A DNA stretch of 64,000 bases, from NCBI RefSeq assembly GCF_900112815.1, contig NZ_FOND01000015.1, positions 63,942 through 127,941 of the forward strand, written 5' to 3'. Positions within the stretch are counted from its first letter, which is position 1; each line of letters starts with the position of its first letter. The stretch is from Blastococcus tunisiensis. GTDB lineage: Bacteria; Actinomycetota; Actinomycetes; Mycobacteriales; Geodermatophilaceae. Positions 41,077-50,172 of this stretch are shown piece by piece. The notes under the pieces were generated by a model that worked only from the letters and a program-made list of their open reading frames with translations, was not told the DNA's origin and did not search any database. The position numbers and the translations under genes were made by a program.

Positions 41077-43244
41077 CCGTTCCTCCGGGGCAGGTACTCG
41101 TAGACCCACAGGTCACCGGTGTGCTCGACGACGCGCCAGTCCGGGTTCTCCGCCAGGTCGTCGAGCAGGTTCTGGTAGCCGCCCGGCTGGAAGGTGGCGT
41201 AGTAGGCGTCCCAGGCGCGCTGGGCCGCGGTGAAGACGATGAACGTCGGCTCGTCCGGCAGGAGGTCGACGAGGTTCTCCAGCCGCAGGTCGGTGAGCGG
41301 CCGGACCTGGAGGGTGATCTGCGGGTCGGTGTCGGGGTTCACGCCGACGAGCAGCACGTCCAGCGGCGCGTCCTGGTCGTAGAAGTCGAGGTAGTCCACC
41401 GAGGCGCGGCCCGGCCAGTTGGCCAGCGGGGAGATCACCACGGCGTCCGGCGTCTCCTCGGCCAGCCAGCCGGCGGTGGCGACGTCCTCCTCCCGCATCA
41501 GGTTCACCGACCAGAGGCCGAAGGACGACTGCGCCGTCAGCGCCGCGGCCACCAGCGCCCAGGCGACTCCCACGGTCGCCCACAGCAGGCGGGCCTGCAG
41601 CAGGCCGGCCAGCGCCGGCCCGAGCACCGCGGCGCAGCCGACGGAGGAGTAGAGGATGACCCGCAGGCTCGCCTCGCCGCCGTAGCTCTGCGCGGCCAGG
41701 AGGACGAACGGGGAGAACGCGAGCGCGCCCGCCACGACGATCCGTTCCGAGCGCCACAGCCCCCGCAGGCCGTGGCCGGGGATCCGCGCCAGGAGGACGA
41801 GCAGCGTCGAGCCCCACATCAGGAAGGCGGTGCCGCGGGCGACCAGGCTGCCCAGCTCGCTGCCGGGGGCGGTCACGGGCGGGAGGCTGTTCCCGGCGTT
41901 GCCGATCGGGTCGAAGCCGCTGATCAGCCCGTAGGCGGCGACCGCCTCCATCCGGGACAGGACGTACGCCGCCAGCACCAGCGCCATGGCCGGCGCCAGC
42001 CACCACGGCGCCCGGCCCAGGACGGTCAGGGCCACCGCGAGGGCGACCAGCCAGAACGGGGTGAGCTGGTGGGTGGCGGTCACGACCGCGAAGAGCCCGA
42101 GGGCGAGGACGGCGCCGGCGGGGCTCGTGCGCGACTGGACGAGCAGCACCAGGATCCCCGCGGCGAGGCACATCGCCAGGGCCTGGGGGGAGAAGTAGTC
42201 CTGCCCGACCCAGTTGAACGCGACGACGAGGGCCGCGGCGGCGGTCGCGCCGGTCGCCGACGAGCCGAGCGCGCGGGCCAGGGCCGCCGCCTGGAGCGCG
42301 ATCAGCACGTGCACGAGCGGGGTGATCCACCGGGCCAGGTCGATGACGGCGACGCCGCTGGAGTCGCTGAACCAGCCGGCCCCGGCGAACATCGCCGGCC
42401 AGTTCATGTAGATGTCGGTGCCGCCGAGCACCTCCCGGCTCTGCTGCAGGGTGCCGACGACGCCGATGTGCTTGTACGTCCAGGCGGCGATGGGCACCGG
42501 CGCCGCCACCGACGCCGTCGCCCGCAGGAGGAGCAGCAGCGCGGCCGCGGCGAGCGCGCTCATCCCCACCCGGCGCAGCCGCAGGGCGATCAGCAGGACG
42601 ATCCAGACCCCGAGCAGCGCGGCGGCGAACGTCGGCGGACCGGACACGAGCAGGCCGAAGACCGAGGGCTCCGCGTCGCGGATCGCGGGGATCGACCCCG
42701 CCCACAGCCCGACGGAGACCAGCAGCCCGAGGCCGAGGAGCACGGTGGAGCGGCGTGGCCGGGCCAGGTGCGGGGCCACCGGCGGCGCCGTGCCGCGCGA
42801 CATCGAGACCCCGGCCGACGCCATGCTCGCGACCGCGACCGCCGCCGTCGCGAGGCCCGGCTCCCAGACGCCGGCCCACGCGCCCGCCGTGGACAGGCCG
42901 ACGAGGACGGCCAGCCCCACCAGGGGCACCTGGGCCAGCTTCGTCATCGGTGCCATGCGCAGCCGGATCAGGACGGCGGCCCCGGGCGCGACCAGCCAGA
43001 AGGCGAGCAGCACGAGCCCCCGGACGGCGGTGCCGACGGAGCCGGTCGCGGTCGGGAAGCCGGCCACGACCACGAGCGCCAGCACCGACGACGGGACGAT
43101 CGCCGCGGTCAGCCATCGGTCCACGGCCGTGGGCTGCGGCGGCAGGGTGACCGGCGGGCGGCGGCCCGACCCGGTGCCCGCCTCCGCGCCGGCCCCGGGC
43201 CGCGGGGTCGGGGGCGCGATCGAGGGCAGGTGCCGGGTGGTCAC
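41073..43244 (-). CDS. Large polytopic membrane protein of the polysaccharide locus
   Basis: A 723-aa integral membrane protein with about 14-16 hydrophobic segments and a ~150-residue hydrophilic C-terminal domain (from about SVNLMREEDVATAGWLAEET). Layout resembles GT-C-type glycosyltransferases or polymerase-like proteins, but I see no diagnostic motif. GTG 43244 starts the coupled minus-strand chain (membrane protein, branching GT, GT2, deacetylase, GT2). It is divergent from 43514. Confidence 0.7.
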   Translation of the reverse strand: MTTRHLPSIAPPTPRPGAGAEAGTGSGRRPPVTLPPQPTAVDRWLTAAIVPSSVLALVVVAGFPTATGSVGTAVRGLVLLAFWLVAPGAAVLIRLRMAPMTKLAQVPLVGLAVLVGLSTAGAWAGVWEPGLATAAVAVASMASAGVSMSRGTAPPVAPHLARPRRSTVLLGLGLLVSVGLWAGSIPAIRDAEPSVFGLLVSGPPTFAAALLGVWIVLLIALRLRRVGMSALAAAALLLLLRATASVAAPVPIAAWTYKHIGVVGTLQQSREVLGGTDIYMNWPAMFAGAGWFSDSSGVAVIDLARWITPLVHVLIALQAAALARALGSSATGATAAAALVVAFNWVGQDYFSPQALAMCLAAGILVLLVQSRTSPAGAVLALGLFAVVTATHQLTPFWLVALAVALTVLGRAPWWLAPAMALVLAAYVLSRMEAVAAYGLISGFDPIGNAGNSLPPVTAPGSELGSLVARGTAFLMWGSTLLVLLARIPGHGLRGLWRSERIVVAGALAFSPFVLLAAQSYGGEASLRVILYSSVGCAAVLGPALAGLLQARLLWATVGVAWALVAAALTAQSSFGLWSVNLMREEDVATAGWLAEETPDAVVISPLANWPGRASVDYLDFYDQDAPLDVLLVGVNPDTDPQITLQVRPLTDLRLENLVDLLPDEPTFIVFTAAQRAWDAYYATFQPGGYQNLLDDLAENPDWRVVEHTGDLWVYEYLPRRNG

Positions 43245-43513
43245 CGGTGCCCGCCCGGAGCTCGGGAGGGCCGTCGGCGCAGGCCGGCGGGCCGGTTCAC
43301 GTCCCGACCGCACGCGGGCAGCAACCGGCGGGTCCCGCTGCGCTCGGCCTGCCCCCGCACCCGCGCAGTCCACCACCAAAACAGCCGTCGTGGAGCCGAT
43401 TCGTGCGCGCTGGGCCGCCGCGACGTGTGACACTGGCCGCCGCTCGGCGGCGGTCCGGCCGCCGGGAACCGTGATGACGACGCGAATCGGGCGGACGCCG
43501 GAGGGAGTGCCGG

Positions 43514-44434
43514 ATGGATCCCGCGCCCAGCCGCAGTCCGGACGGCGCCGCCCCGCTCGCCTGCGTCGTCCTCGCGCACACCGATCCGGTCCACGTCCGC
43601 CGCCTCGTGGCCGCGCTGGACCCCTTCCCCGTGTTCCTGCACTGCGACGCGCGGACGCCGGGGGACGTGTACGACCGGATGACCGCCTCCCTGCCGGACC
43701 GGGTGACCCTGCTGCCGCGGCGGAGCACCCCGTGGGGTGGCTGGGGCGCCGTCGAGGCGGAGCTCGACGGCTACCGCGCCGCGCTGGCCGCCACCGACGC
43801 GACGCACGTCGCCCTGCTCTCGGGCTCGGACTACCCGCTGATGGCGTCGGCGGCGATCGCCGGGACCCTGGCCGGCCTGCCCGGCCGCTCGATCGCCTGG
43901 TCGCGCCCGATGCCGGTTCCGGAGTGGGGGCTGGGCGGCGGGCTGGGGCGCCTGCGGTACCGGTTCGCCCCCTGGCGGAAGCGGACCCTCGTGCTGCCGC
44001 TGCCCCGCCGGCTCCCGCGGGGTGTGGTGCCGGCGGGCGGCTCGCAGTCGAAGGTGCTGGCCCGCTCCCACGCGGCGGCGGTGCTCCGGGTGCTGGACGG
44101 GCGGCCCGACCTGGTCCGGCGCTGGCGGCGCACCTGGATCCCCGACGAGACGTTCGTGTACTCGGTCCTGCACACGCCGGCACTGGTGCCCGGCTGGGAG
44201 CGGGAGCGGATCCGCGCCGGCGCCTGGGTCATCCACTGGGCGGAGCGCGGGCCCGCGAAGAGCCCGGCCTGGCTCACCGTGGACGACCTGGACATGCTGC
44301 GCCGGGTCTGCGCGGACCCGCCGGACGGCGCGGCGAAGTTCTTCGCCCGCAAGTTCGGCACCGCCGTCGACACGGCGGTCCTCGACGAGATCGACGCGTC
44401 CTTCCGCGGGGCGCGCACTCCGGCTCCGGAATGA
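43514..44434 (+). CDS. Core-2/I-branching glycosyltransferase-like protein
   Basis: A 306-aa protein of the same type as the product of 40036-41076: CVVLAHTDPVHVRRLVAAL, VALLSGSDYPLM, WIPDETFVYSVL and the terminal KFFARKFGT motif. ATG follows GGAGGGAG. Its TGA overlaps the flippase ATG (ATGA), so the two are coupled. It is divergent from the membrane protein at 41073-43244 across a 269-nt gap in which I see no gene. Confidence 0.84.
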   Translation: MDPAPSRSPDGAAPLACVVLAHTDPVHVRRLVAALDPFPVFLHCDARTPGDVYDRMTASLPDRVTLLPRRSTPWGGWGAVEAELDGYRAALAATDATHVALLSGSDYPLMASAAIAGTLAGLPGRSIAWSRPMPVPEWGLGGGLGRLRYRFAPWRKRTLVLPLPRRLPRGVVPAGGSQSKVLARSHAAAVLRVLDGRPDLVRRWRRTWIPDETFVYSVLHTPALVPGWERERIRAGAWVIHWAERGPAKSPAWLTVDDLDMLRRVCADPPDGAAKFFARKFGTAVDTAVLDEIDASFRGARTPAPE

Positions 44435-45861
44435 CGTCGGCGGTCGATCCGGCGCCCGCCGGTGCGATGTCGGGGCTGTTCGGCCGCGGGCTGCTCTACG
44501 TGGCCGTGGCGTCCGTCCCGTTCCTCAGCGCCGTCGTCGTCTCCCCGGTGCTCGCCTACCAGCTGGGGCCGCGCGGGTTCGGGCTCATGGCCGCGGCGAT
44601 CGCCGTCCACCAGCTGCTCCTGGTGGTGTCGATCGTGGGACTGGACCAGGCGCTGGTGCTGCAGCGGGCCGAGGACGGCGACGACCGGGCCGCGCGCGGT
44701 CTCATCGCCGCCGGCATCGCCATCGCCGCCGCCACCACCCTCATGGCGGGTGTGGCCGGCCCGCTGTGGAGCCGGGCGCTCGGGTTCGCCGGCTTCGACG
44801 GTCTCGTCCTGGCGACCGTGCTGTGGACGCTGCCCGCCGTCACCGTCCAGCTGACGCTGGCCCTGCTGATGGCCCAGGACCGGCTGCGGGCGTTCAGCTG
44901 GGTCACCCTGCTGTCCACCGTGGGCAGCCAGCTCGTCGGCCTGGTGCTGCTGTTCACGGTCGGGAAGACCGCCGAGGTCTACGCGTGGGGCGGGGTCGGC
45001 GGCCAGGTGCTCGCGATGGCCGTCGGCGTCGCGCTCACCCGGCCGGACTGGCGCGGCCTGGTCGACGTCCCGGTCTTCCGGCGGTCGCTGCAGCTGGGGA
45101 TCCCGCTGATGCTCGCCGGGTTGTCGGCGATCGTGCTCAGCGCCGGCGACCGCCTGGTGATCCAGCGGCTGCTCGGCCCGGCGGAGACCGGCCGCTACCA
45201 GGTGGCCTACACGGTCGGGTTCGTGGCGGTCACCGTGCTCACGCTGACCGGGCACGCGTGGGGGCCGCGGATCGCCGCCGTCCGGGACGACGCCGAGCGG
45301 TGGGCGTTGATCGGCCGCTCCCGCGACGAGCTGTACCGGGCGCTGGCACCGATCATCCTCGGCGTCGTCCTGGGGGCGCCGCTGCTGCTCCGGCTGGTGG
45401 CGCCGTCGAGCTTCGAGCCGACGCGGCTGCTGCCGGTCGTGCTGCTGGTGGTCCTGTCGGCGGTCCCGGTGGTGGCCGGCCTGGCGAGCAGCCGGGCGCT
45501 GATCACCGCCCGGCGCACCCGGCCGCTCGCGGTCGCGACAGCCGTGGCCGCGGCGGTCAACGTGGGGCTGAACCTGCTGGTCGTCCCGGCGTGGGGGCTG
45601 GTCGGGGCCGCCGCCGCGACGACGGTCGCGTTCACCGTGCAGGCGGTGCTGCAGCGGCGGGCGCTGCCGCCCGGTCTGGTGTGGCCGCGCACCCCCGCCC
45701 GGCTGCAGGTCGGGCTCGTGGGCGTCGCCGCGCTGGCGGCGGCGTCGGTGCTGCTGCCCCAGGACGCCGGGTGGATCGCCGTCCGCACCGGGCTGGCCGC
45801 CCTGTGCATCCCCTGGGTGCTGCACGGCCTGCGCCGCGCGCGGCGGGCACCCGCGGCCTGA
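44431..45861 (+). CDS. Polysaccharide flippase (MOP/Wzx-like)
   Basis: A 476-aa MOP-superfamily transporter with 12-14 transmembrane helices, predicted to flip lipid-linked oligosaccharide across the membrane. Typical features are the N-terminal SVPFLSAVVVSPVLAYQLGPRGFG and the central GIPLMLAGLSAIVLSAGDRLVIQRLLG. A second flippase is at 53380-54690. Confidence 0.88.
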   Translation: MTSAVDPAPAGAMSGLFGRGLLYVAVASVPFLSAVVVSPVLAYQLGPRGFGLMAAAIAVHQLLLVVSIVGLDQALVLQRAEDGDDRAARGLIAAGIAIAAATTLMAGVAGPLWSRALGFAGFDGLVLATVLWTLPAVTVQLTLALLMAQDRLRAFSWVTLLSTVGSQLVGLVLLFTVGKTAEVYAWGGVGGQVLAMAVGVALTRPDWRGLVDVPVFRRSLQLGIPLMLAGLSAIVLSAGDRLVIQRLLGPAETGRYQVAYTVGFVAVTVLTLTGHAWGPRIAAVRDDAERWALIGRSRDELYRALAPIILGVVLGAPLLLRLVAPSSFEPTRLLPVVLLVVLSAVPVVAGLASSRALITARRTRPLAVATAVAAAVNVGLNLLVVPAWGLVGAAAATTVAFTVQAVLQRRALPPGLVWPRTPARLQVGLVGVAALAAASVLLPQDAGWIAVRTGLAALCIPWVLHGLRRARRAPAA

Positions 45862-45963
45862 TCGGGCGCCACGACGACGGCGGTTCCCAGGGGTTCCTCC
45901 GGCGGGCATGATCCGGGACCCGGTCGTCCGGGGGCTGCGGCGTCCCGGCGCGCACCCCGACGG

Positions 45964-46977
45964 ATGTCTGGAGCCGATCCGATGGTGGAGCTGTCCTCGC
46001 CCCGCGCCGCACTGGACCGCGCCCGCGCGCTCGCCGCCGCCGGAGCGCGCGCCCGCCAGCCCGACGGGATCACCATCTATCCGGTCGAGCGCCTGGGGAA
46101 CCAGCTGTTCACCTACGCGGCCGGCCTGGCCCAGGCCCGTCGGCTGGACTGCCCGTACTACGTCAGCCTCGGGTTCTTCGGCCCGCTCCGGCCGCAGCGC
46201 CCGTACGGGTTCTCCTACGGCCTGGACAGCTTCGACAACGGGCTCGCGGTGCCCGGGGACGAGGCGGCGCACCGGCCGATCCTGCGCGGCCTGCCGGTGA
46301 TGTCGACGGCGGACGGGTGGCAGCGGTGGGTCGGGCGCCGCCTCGACGGCGCCGTCGGCGGGGTGTTCACCGAGGCCTCCTTCGCCTACGACCCGCGGAT
46401 CGAGCGCATCCCGGTGGGCACCACCCTGCTGGGCTTCTTCCAGTCGTGGCGCTATTTCGACTCGGTGGCCGAGGAGGTGCGCAGCCGGATGCTGCGGCTG
46501 ACGGCGCCGTCGTCCTGGTACGAGGAGATGCGCGGCCGGATCCGGCCGGGCGACGGGTCGATCGTGCTCAACGTGCGCCGGGGTGACTACGTCCTGCCGC
46601 AGGTGCAGGCCTTCCACGGGCTGGCGACCAGCGGGTACTACCGCCGGGCGCTGGAGCTCCTCCGGGATCTGGGCATCGACGGTCCGGTGTACGTGATGAG
46701 CGACGCCGTCGACGACGTGCTGGCGGAGTTCACCGGCTTCCCGGAGCTGGTGCCGATCCGGCCGCCCCGGGGGATCGACGCGTTCGAGCTGATCGCGCTG
46801 CTCGCCCGGGCCGACGCGCTGGTCGCCGCGAACAGCTCGTTCAGCTGGTGGGGAGGGTGGCTGGGGGAGCGCCCGGGGCGGCCGGTCGTCGTGCCGCGGC
46901 CCTGGTTCACCGACCGGTCGGTGGACACCGGCGACCTGGTCCCGCCGCAGTGGCTCACCCTCGGCCGCGAGCTCTGA
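45964..46977 (+). CDS. Alpha-1,2-fucosyltransferase-like (GT11)
   Basis: A 337-aa GT11-family enzyme. Conserved motifs: GNQLFTYAAGLAQAR near residue 45, the nucleotide-sugar motif VLNVRRGDYV (HxRRxD-type with Asn for His), YVMSDAVDDV and NSSFSWWGGWLG. Transfers fucose (or a related sugar) from the GDP donor in alpha-1,2 linkage. GDP-fucose synthesis genes are not in the window. ATG 45964; 45982 is an alternative. Confidence 0.87.
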   Translation: MSGADPMVELSSPRAALDRARALAAAGARARQPDGITIYPVERLGNQLFTYAAGLAQARRLDCPYYVSLGFFGPLRPQRPYGFSYGLDSFDNGLAVPGDEAAHRPILRGLPVMSTADGWQRWVGRRLDGAVGGVFTEASFAYDPRIERIPVGTTLLGFFQSWRYFDSVAEEVRSRMLRLTAPSSWYEEMRGRIRPGDGSIVLNVRRGDYVLPQVQAFHGLATSGYYRRALELLRDLGIDGPVYVMSDAVDDVLAEFTGFPELVPIRPPRGIDAFELIALLARADALVAANSSFSWWGGWLGERPGRPVVVPRPWFTDRSVDTGDLVPPQWLTLGREL

Positions 46978-47005
46978 GGCCGGGAGCCCTTGAGGCCGTC
47001 GGCCG

Positions 47006-47803
47006 CTACGGCGCCGGGACGGGCACCGTGTAGCTCGGGTCGTAGGAGACCCGGTCGACGTAGACGTGCCCGGAGAAGGCCGGGTCGGGCTTCTCCGGGT
47101 CCTGCAGGGTGTTGGAGAACTCGACCTGGAGCACCGGGTGCATCGGTTCCTGGGGCACGTTGGTGGTCACCCGCGTCACCTCCACGCCGTCCTGGAAGAA
47201 CGCGACGAACTCCGGGCCCCACTGCCACGTGTAGTCGTGGAACTCCGCGTCGTTCCAGGAGTACGGCACGCGGGACGTCCGGGCCGGGGCGAAGGTGATG
47301 GCCGGGTCCGTCGTCTGGAGCACCGCGGGGTAGGGGTGCGTCGCCGTCGTCTCCCCCTCCGGCCCGTCCAGCTCGTGGGTCCACTGGTCGTCGTTGGGCC
47401 ACAGCAGGAAGGCGATGTGGTAGCCGGGGAACCGGTCGGTGCGCATGCGCACGGTGTAGGTGCCGAACTGGAAGCCCTCGTAGCCGAAGGGCAGCACGGC
47501 CGCGGCCTGGCTGTCGTGGCACCACCAGTCGAGCACCCCGTTCCGCACGCTGAGCACCTCGGAGGGGAAGTACTTCCCGCTGGTCCCGTCGCGGTAGGTC
47601 AGGTAGTCCGGGTACGCCGCCGGCGCCGAGCCGTCGGCCGGCCACTGCCCGAGCGGGACCGGGGTGTCGAACTCCTCCACGTAGCCCGCCGGCGGGGGCG
47701 AGGCTGGTCCCGGGGGGCGGACCGTGCTCGGCGGGTCGGCCGCGGTGCACCCGGCGAGCAGGAGGGGGCCGATGCAGGCGAGGGCCCAGGCGGTGCGGCG
47801 CAT
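47006..47803 (-). CDS. GH16-family glycoside hydrolase lipoprotein
   Basis: A 265-aa lipoprotein: the signal ends in lipobox LLLAGC (Cys19), followed by a Pro-rich linker and a beta-jelly-roll glycosidase domain. The GH16 catalytic motif ExDxxE is present as HELDGPEGE. Predicted to cut beta-1,3 or beta-1,4 glucans/galactans outside the membrane, possibly trimming the polymer made here. A GAGGAG ribosome-binding site precedes the ATG. Convergent with the GT11 gene. Confidence 0.87.
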   Translation of the reverse strand: MRRTAWALACIGPLLLAGCTAADPPSTVRPPGPASPPPAGYVEEFDTPVPLGQWPADGSAPAAYPDYLTYRDGTSGKYFPSEVLSVRNGVLDWWCHDSQAAAVLPFGYEGFQFGTYTVRMRTDRFPGYHIAFLLWPNDDQWTHELDGPEGETTATHPYPAVLQTTDPAITFAPARTSRVPYSWNDAEFHDYTWQWGPEFVAFFQDGVEVTRVTTNVPQEPMHPVLQVEFSNTLQDPEKPDPAFSGHVYVDRVSYDPSYTVPVPAP

Positions 47804-48014
47804 CGCGGCTCCTCGTGGCGGGCGGTCGGCCAACCACGCTACGCGCCGGCCGCACGGATACCGGCTGCTCGCGCGCGACGGGATTGACCCCCCGGAACCG
47901 GCGGCCCAAGCTGTCGGCTCAGGTGGGGCAGCCGAGACGGTCGGCGGTGCCGGGCGCCACCGGGACGAGGCGGGGGACGCGGTGCCGGGAGAGGACCCAG
48001 GGACGGCGGGCCGG

Positions 48015-48995
48015 ATGGACGCGCTCGCGCCACTCGATCCGGCGACGCTGACGATCTCCGTCGTCATCTGCGCCTACACCGAGCAGCGCTGGGACGACGT
48101 GCTCGCCGCCGTCGGTTCGGTGCGGGCGCAGCGCCGTCCAGCGCTGGAGACGATCCTCGTGGTGGACCACAACCCCGCGCTGCTCGCACGCCTGCGGGCC
48201 GAGCTGACGGACGTGCGGGTGGTCGAGAACGGCGGGGAGCGCGGCCTTTCCGGCGGGAAGAACACCGGCGTCGCCCTGGCCGCGGGCGACGTCGTGGCGT
48301 TCCTGGACGACGACGCGGTGGCCGAGCCGGACTGGCTCGGGGGCATGGCGGCCGGTTACGGCCGGCCGGACGTCGTCGGTGTCGGCGGGATGACCCTGCC
48401 GCTGTGGGAGACCGGCCGGCCGCGCTGGTTCCCCGAGGAGTTCGACTGGGTGGTGGGCTGCACCTTCGTCGGCCGGGAGCCGGGGGAGGTCCGCAACCTG
48501 CTGGGCGGCAACGCCTCCTTCCGGCGGGAGGTCTTCGACGTCGTCGGGGGCTTCCCGACCGGTCTGGGGCGCACCACGGCGAGCACCCGCCCGTTGGGCG
48601 GCGAGGAGACGGAGTTCTGCATCCGGGTGACCCAGCAGCTGCCCGGGGCGGTGTTCCTCTACGAGCCGGGGGCGGTGATCTGGCACCGGGCGCCGGCGGC
48701 CCGGGAGCGGTTCGCCTACTTCCGGTCCCGCTGCTACGCCGAGGGGCTGTCGAAGGCGCTGGTCACCCGCAGCGTCGGCGTGGGGGACGGGCTCGCCGCG
48801 GAGCGGGCGTACACCGCGGTGACCCTGCGGCGGGGTGTGGTGCGAGGGGTCTCCGAGGCCGTGCACGGCAAGCCCGCGGCGCTGGCACGGACCGGCGCGA
48901 TCCTGGTGGGGCTGTCGGCCGCGACCTGGGGGTACGCGGTGGGCCGGGTGCAGACCCGCGGCGCCGGCCGGACGGCGGAGCGCCTGCCCGCATGA
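48015..48995 (+). CDS. Glycosyltransferase family 2
   Basis: A 326-aa GT2 enzyme: ISVVICAYTEQRWDDVLAAV, TILVVDHNP, GLSGGKNTG, metal-binding VAFLDDDAVAEPDW and GGEETEFCIR. It overlaps the downstream deacetylase gene by 4 nt (ATGA), repeating the GT2-deacetylase pairing at 38154-40033. The start is uncertain; in-frame GTG codons lie upstream (for example 47982). Confidence 0.88.
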   Translation: MDALAPLDPATLTISVVICAYTEQRWDDVLAAVGSVRAQRRPALETILVVDHNPALLARLRAELTDVRVVENGGERGLSGGKNTGVALAAGDVVAFLDDDAVAEPDWLGGMAAGYGRPDVVGVGGMTLPLWETGRPRWFPEEFDWVVGCTFVGREPGEVRNLLGGNASFRREVFDVVGGFPTGLGRTTASTRPLGGEETEFCIRVTQQLPGAVFLYEPGAVIWHRAPAARERFAYFRSRCYAEGLSKALVTRSVGVGDGLAAERAYTAVTLRRGVVRGVSEAVHGKPAALARTGAILVGLSAATWGYAVGRVQTRGAGRTAERLPA

Positions 48996-49792
48996 CGCCG
49001 GCCGTGCCGGTGCTGATGTACCACTCGGTGAGCCCGCAGCCTCCGGCCGCCACCCGGCGGCTGTCGGTGCACCCCGACGCGTTCGCCGGGCAGCTGGCGG
49101 TGCTGCGCCGGCAGGGCTGCACGACGCCCACCTTCGCGGAGCTGGGCGACGCGCTGCGGTCGGGCCGGCCGCTGCCCGAGCGGTCGGTGGTGCTGACCTT
49201 CGACGACGGCTACGCGGACTTCCACGAGTACGCGCTGCCGCTGCTGGAGGCGCACGGGTTCACCGCCACGGTGTTCGTCACCACGGGCTGGCTCGACGAT
49301 GCCGGGTCCGACGCCGCCGGCCGGCCGCTGGACCGGATGCTGTCGTGGGCCCAGGTGCGCGACCTCGCCGGGGCGGGCATCGAGATCGGCGCGCACAGCC
49401 ACAGCCACGCCCAGCTCGACCAGATCGCCGCTCCGGCGCTGGAGGAGGAGCTGCGGCGCAGCAAGCTGCTGCTCGAGGGCGAGTTGGGGCAGCCCGTGGA
49501 GAGCCTGGCCTATCCGTTCGGCTACTCGAGCGCGCGGGTGCGGGCGGCGGTGGCCGACGGCGGCTACCGGTTCGCCGCCGCCGTCGGCAACCGGCTGCCC
49601 GGCCCCGGGGGTGACCTTATGGCGGTGCCCCGGCTCACGGTGCGCCGGACGACGGGGGAGGCAGCGTTCACCCGGACCGTGCAGGGGGAGGGCATCGCCC
49701 GCCGGTTCGCCGTCGACCGGGCTTTGACGCGCGGCTGGGCGGCGGTGCGGCGGGGCAGGTACGCCGTCAACCGCGTGCGGGGGAGGGTCTGA
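48992..49792 (+). CDS. Polysaccharide deacetylase (CE4)
   Basis: A 266-aa NodB-type deacetylase, paralogous to the product of 38154-39002: VPVLMYHSVSP, LTFDDGYADFHEYALPLL, HSHSHAQLDQI, AYPFGYSS and TTGWL are all present. No signal peptide. Coupled to the preceding GT2, suggesting the two act on the same glycan. Confidence 0.9.
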   Translation: MTPAVPVLMYHSVSPQPPAATRRLSVHPDAFAGQLAVLRRQGCTTPTFAELGDALRSGRPLPERSVVLTFDDGYADFHEYALPLLEAHGFTATVFVTTGWLDDAGSDAAGRPLDRMLSWAQVRDLAGAGIEIGAHSHSHAQLDQIAAPALEEELRRSKLLLEGELGQPVESLAYPFGYSSARVRAAVADGGYRFAAAVGNRLPGPGGDLMAVPRLTVRRTTGEAAFTRTVQGEGIARRFAVDRALTRGWAAVRRGRYAVNRVRGRV

Positions 49793-49953
49793 CCGGGCCG
49801 TCGTTCGCGACCTGGCCAGCGGCGACGATCCGCGCGATCCCGGGCCGACGTCTCTCAGGAGACCGACAGGCGGCGTCCCCTGCCGGCTGCCCTGGGGGCG
49901 GTTAGGCTTCCTTCAGAAGTGATGGCCGGCGACCTGGGGGCGAGGACGAGCTC

Positions 49954-50172
49954 GTGACCACCCCTCCATCGGAACCGGTCGCCGACCGGCAGCAGCCCAC
50001 CGAGGTCGCGGCGCCGAAGCCGCTGGTCGAGCCGCAGCCCGGCGAGAAGGTGTGCTCCTGCGGGCACGGGCAGCGGGCGCACACGCACTACCGGCGGGGC
50101 AAGGACTGCGCGGTCTGCTCGTGCGGCCGGTTCCGCCAGCCCCTGCTGTCGCGGCTGGGCCTCAGGCGCTGA
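49954..50172 (+). CDS. Small Cys/His-rich protein (72 aa)
   Basis: A 72-aa protein with VCSCGHGQRAHTHYRRGKDCAVCSCGRF, an arrangement of Cys and His that could bind zinc. GTG 49954. Its 3' end overlaps the convergent gene 50162-50722 by 11 nt. Function unknown. Confidence 0.6.
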   Translation: MTTPPSEPVADRQQPTEVAAPKPLVEPQPGEKVCSCGHGQRAHTHYRRGKDCAVCSCGRFRQPLLSRLGLRR

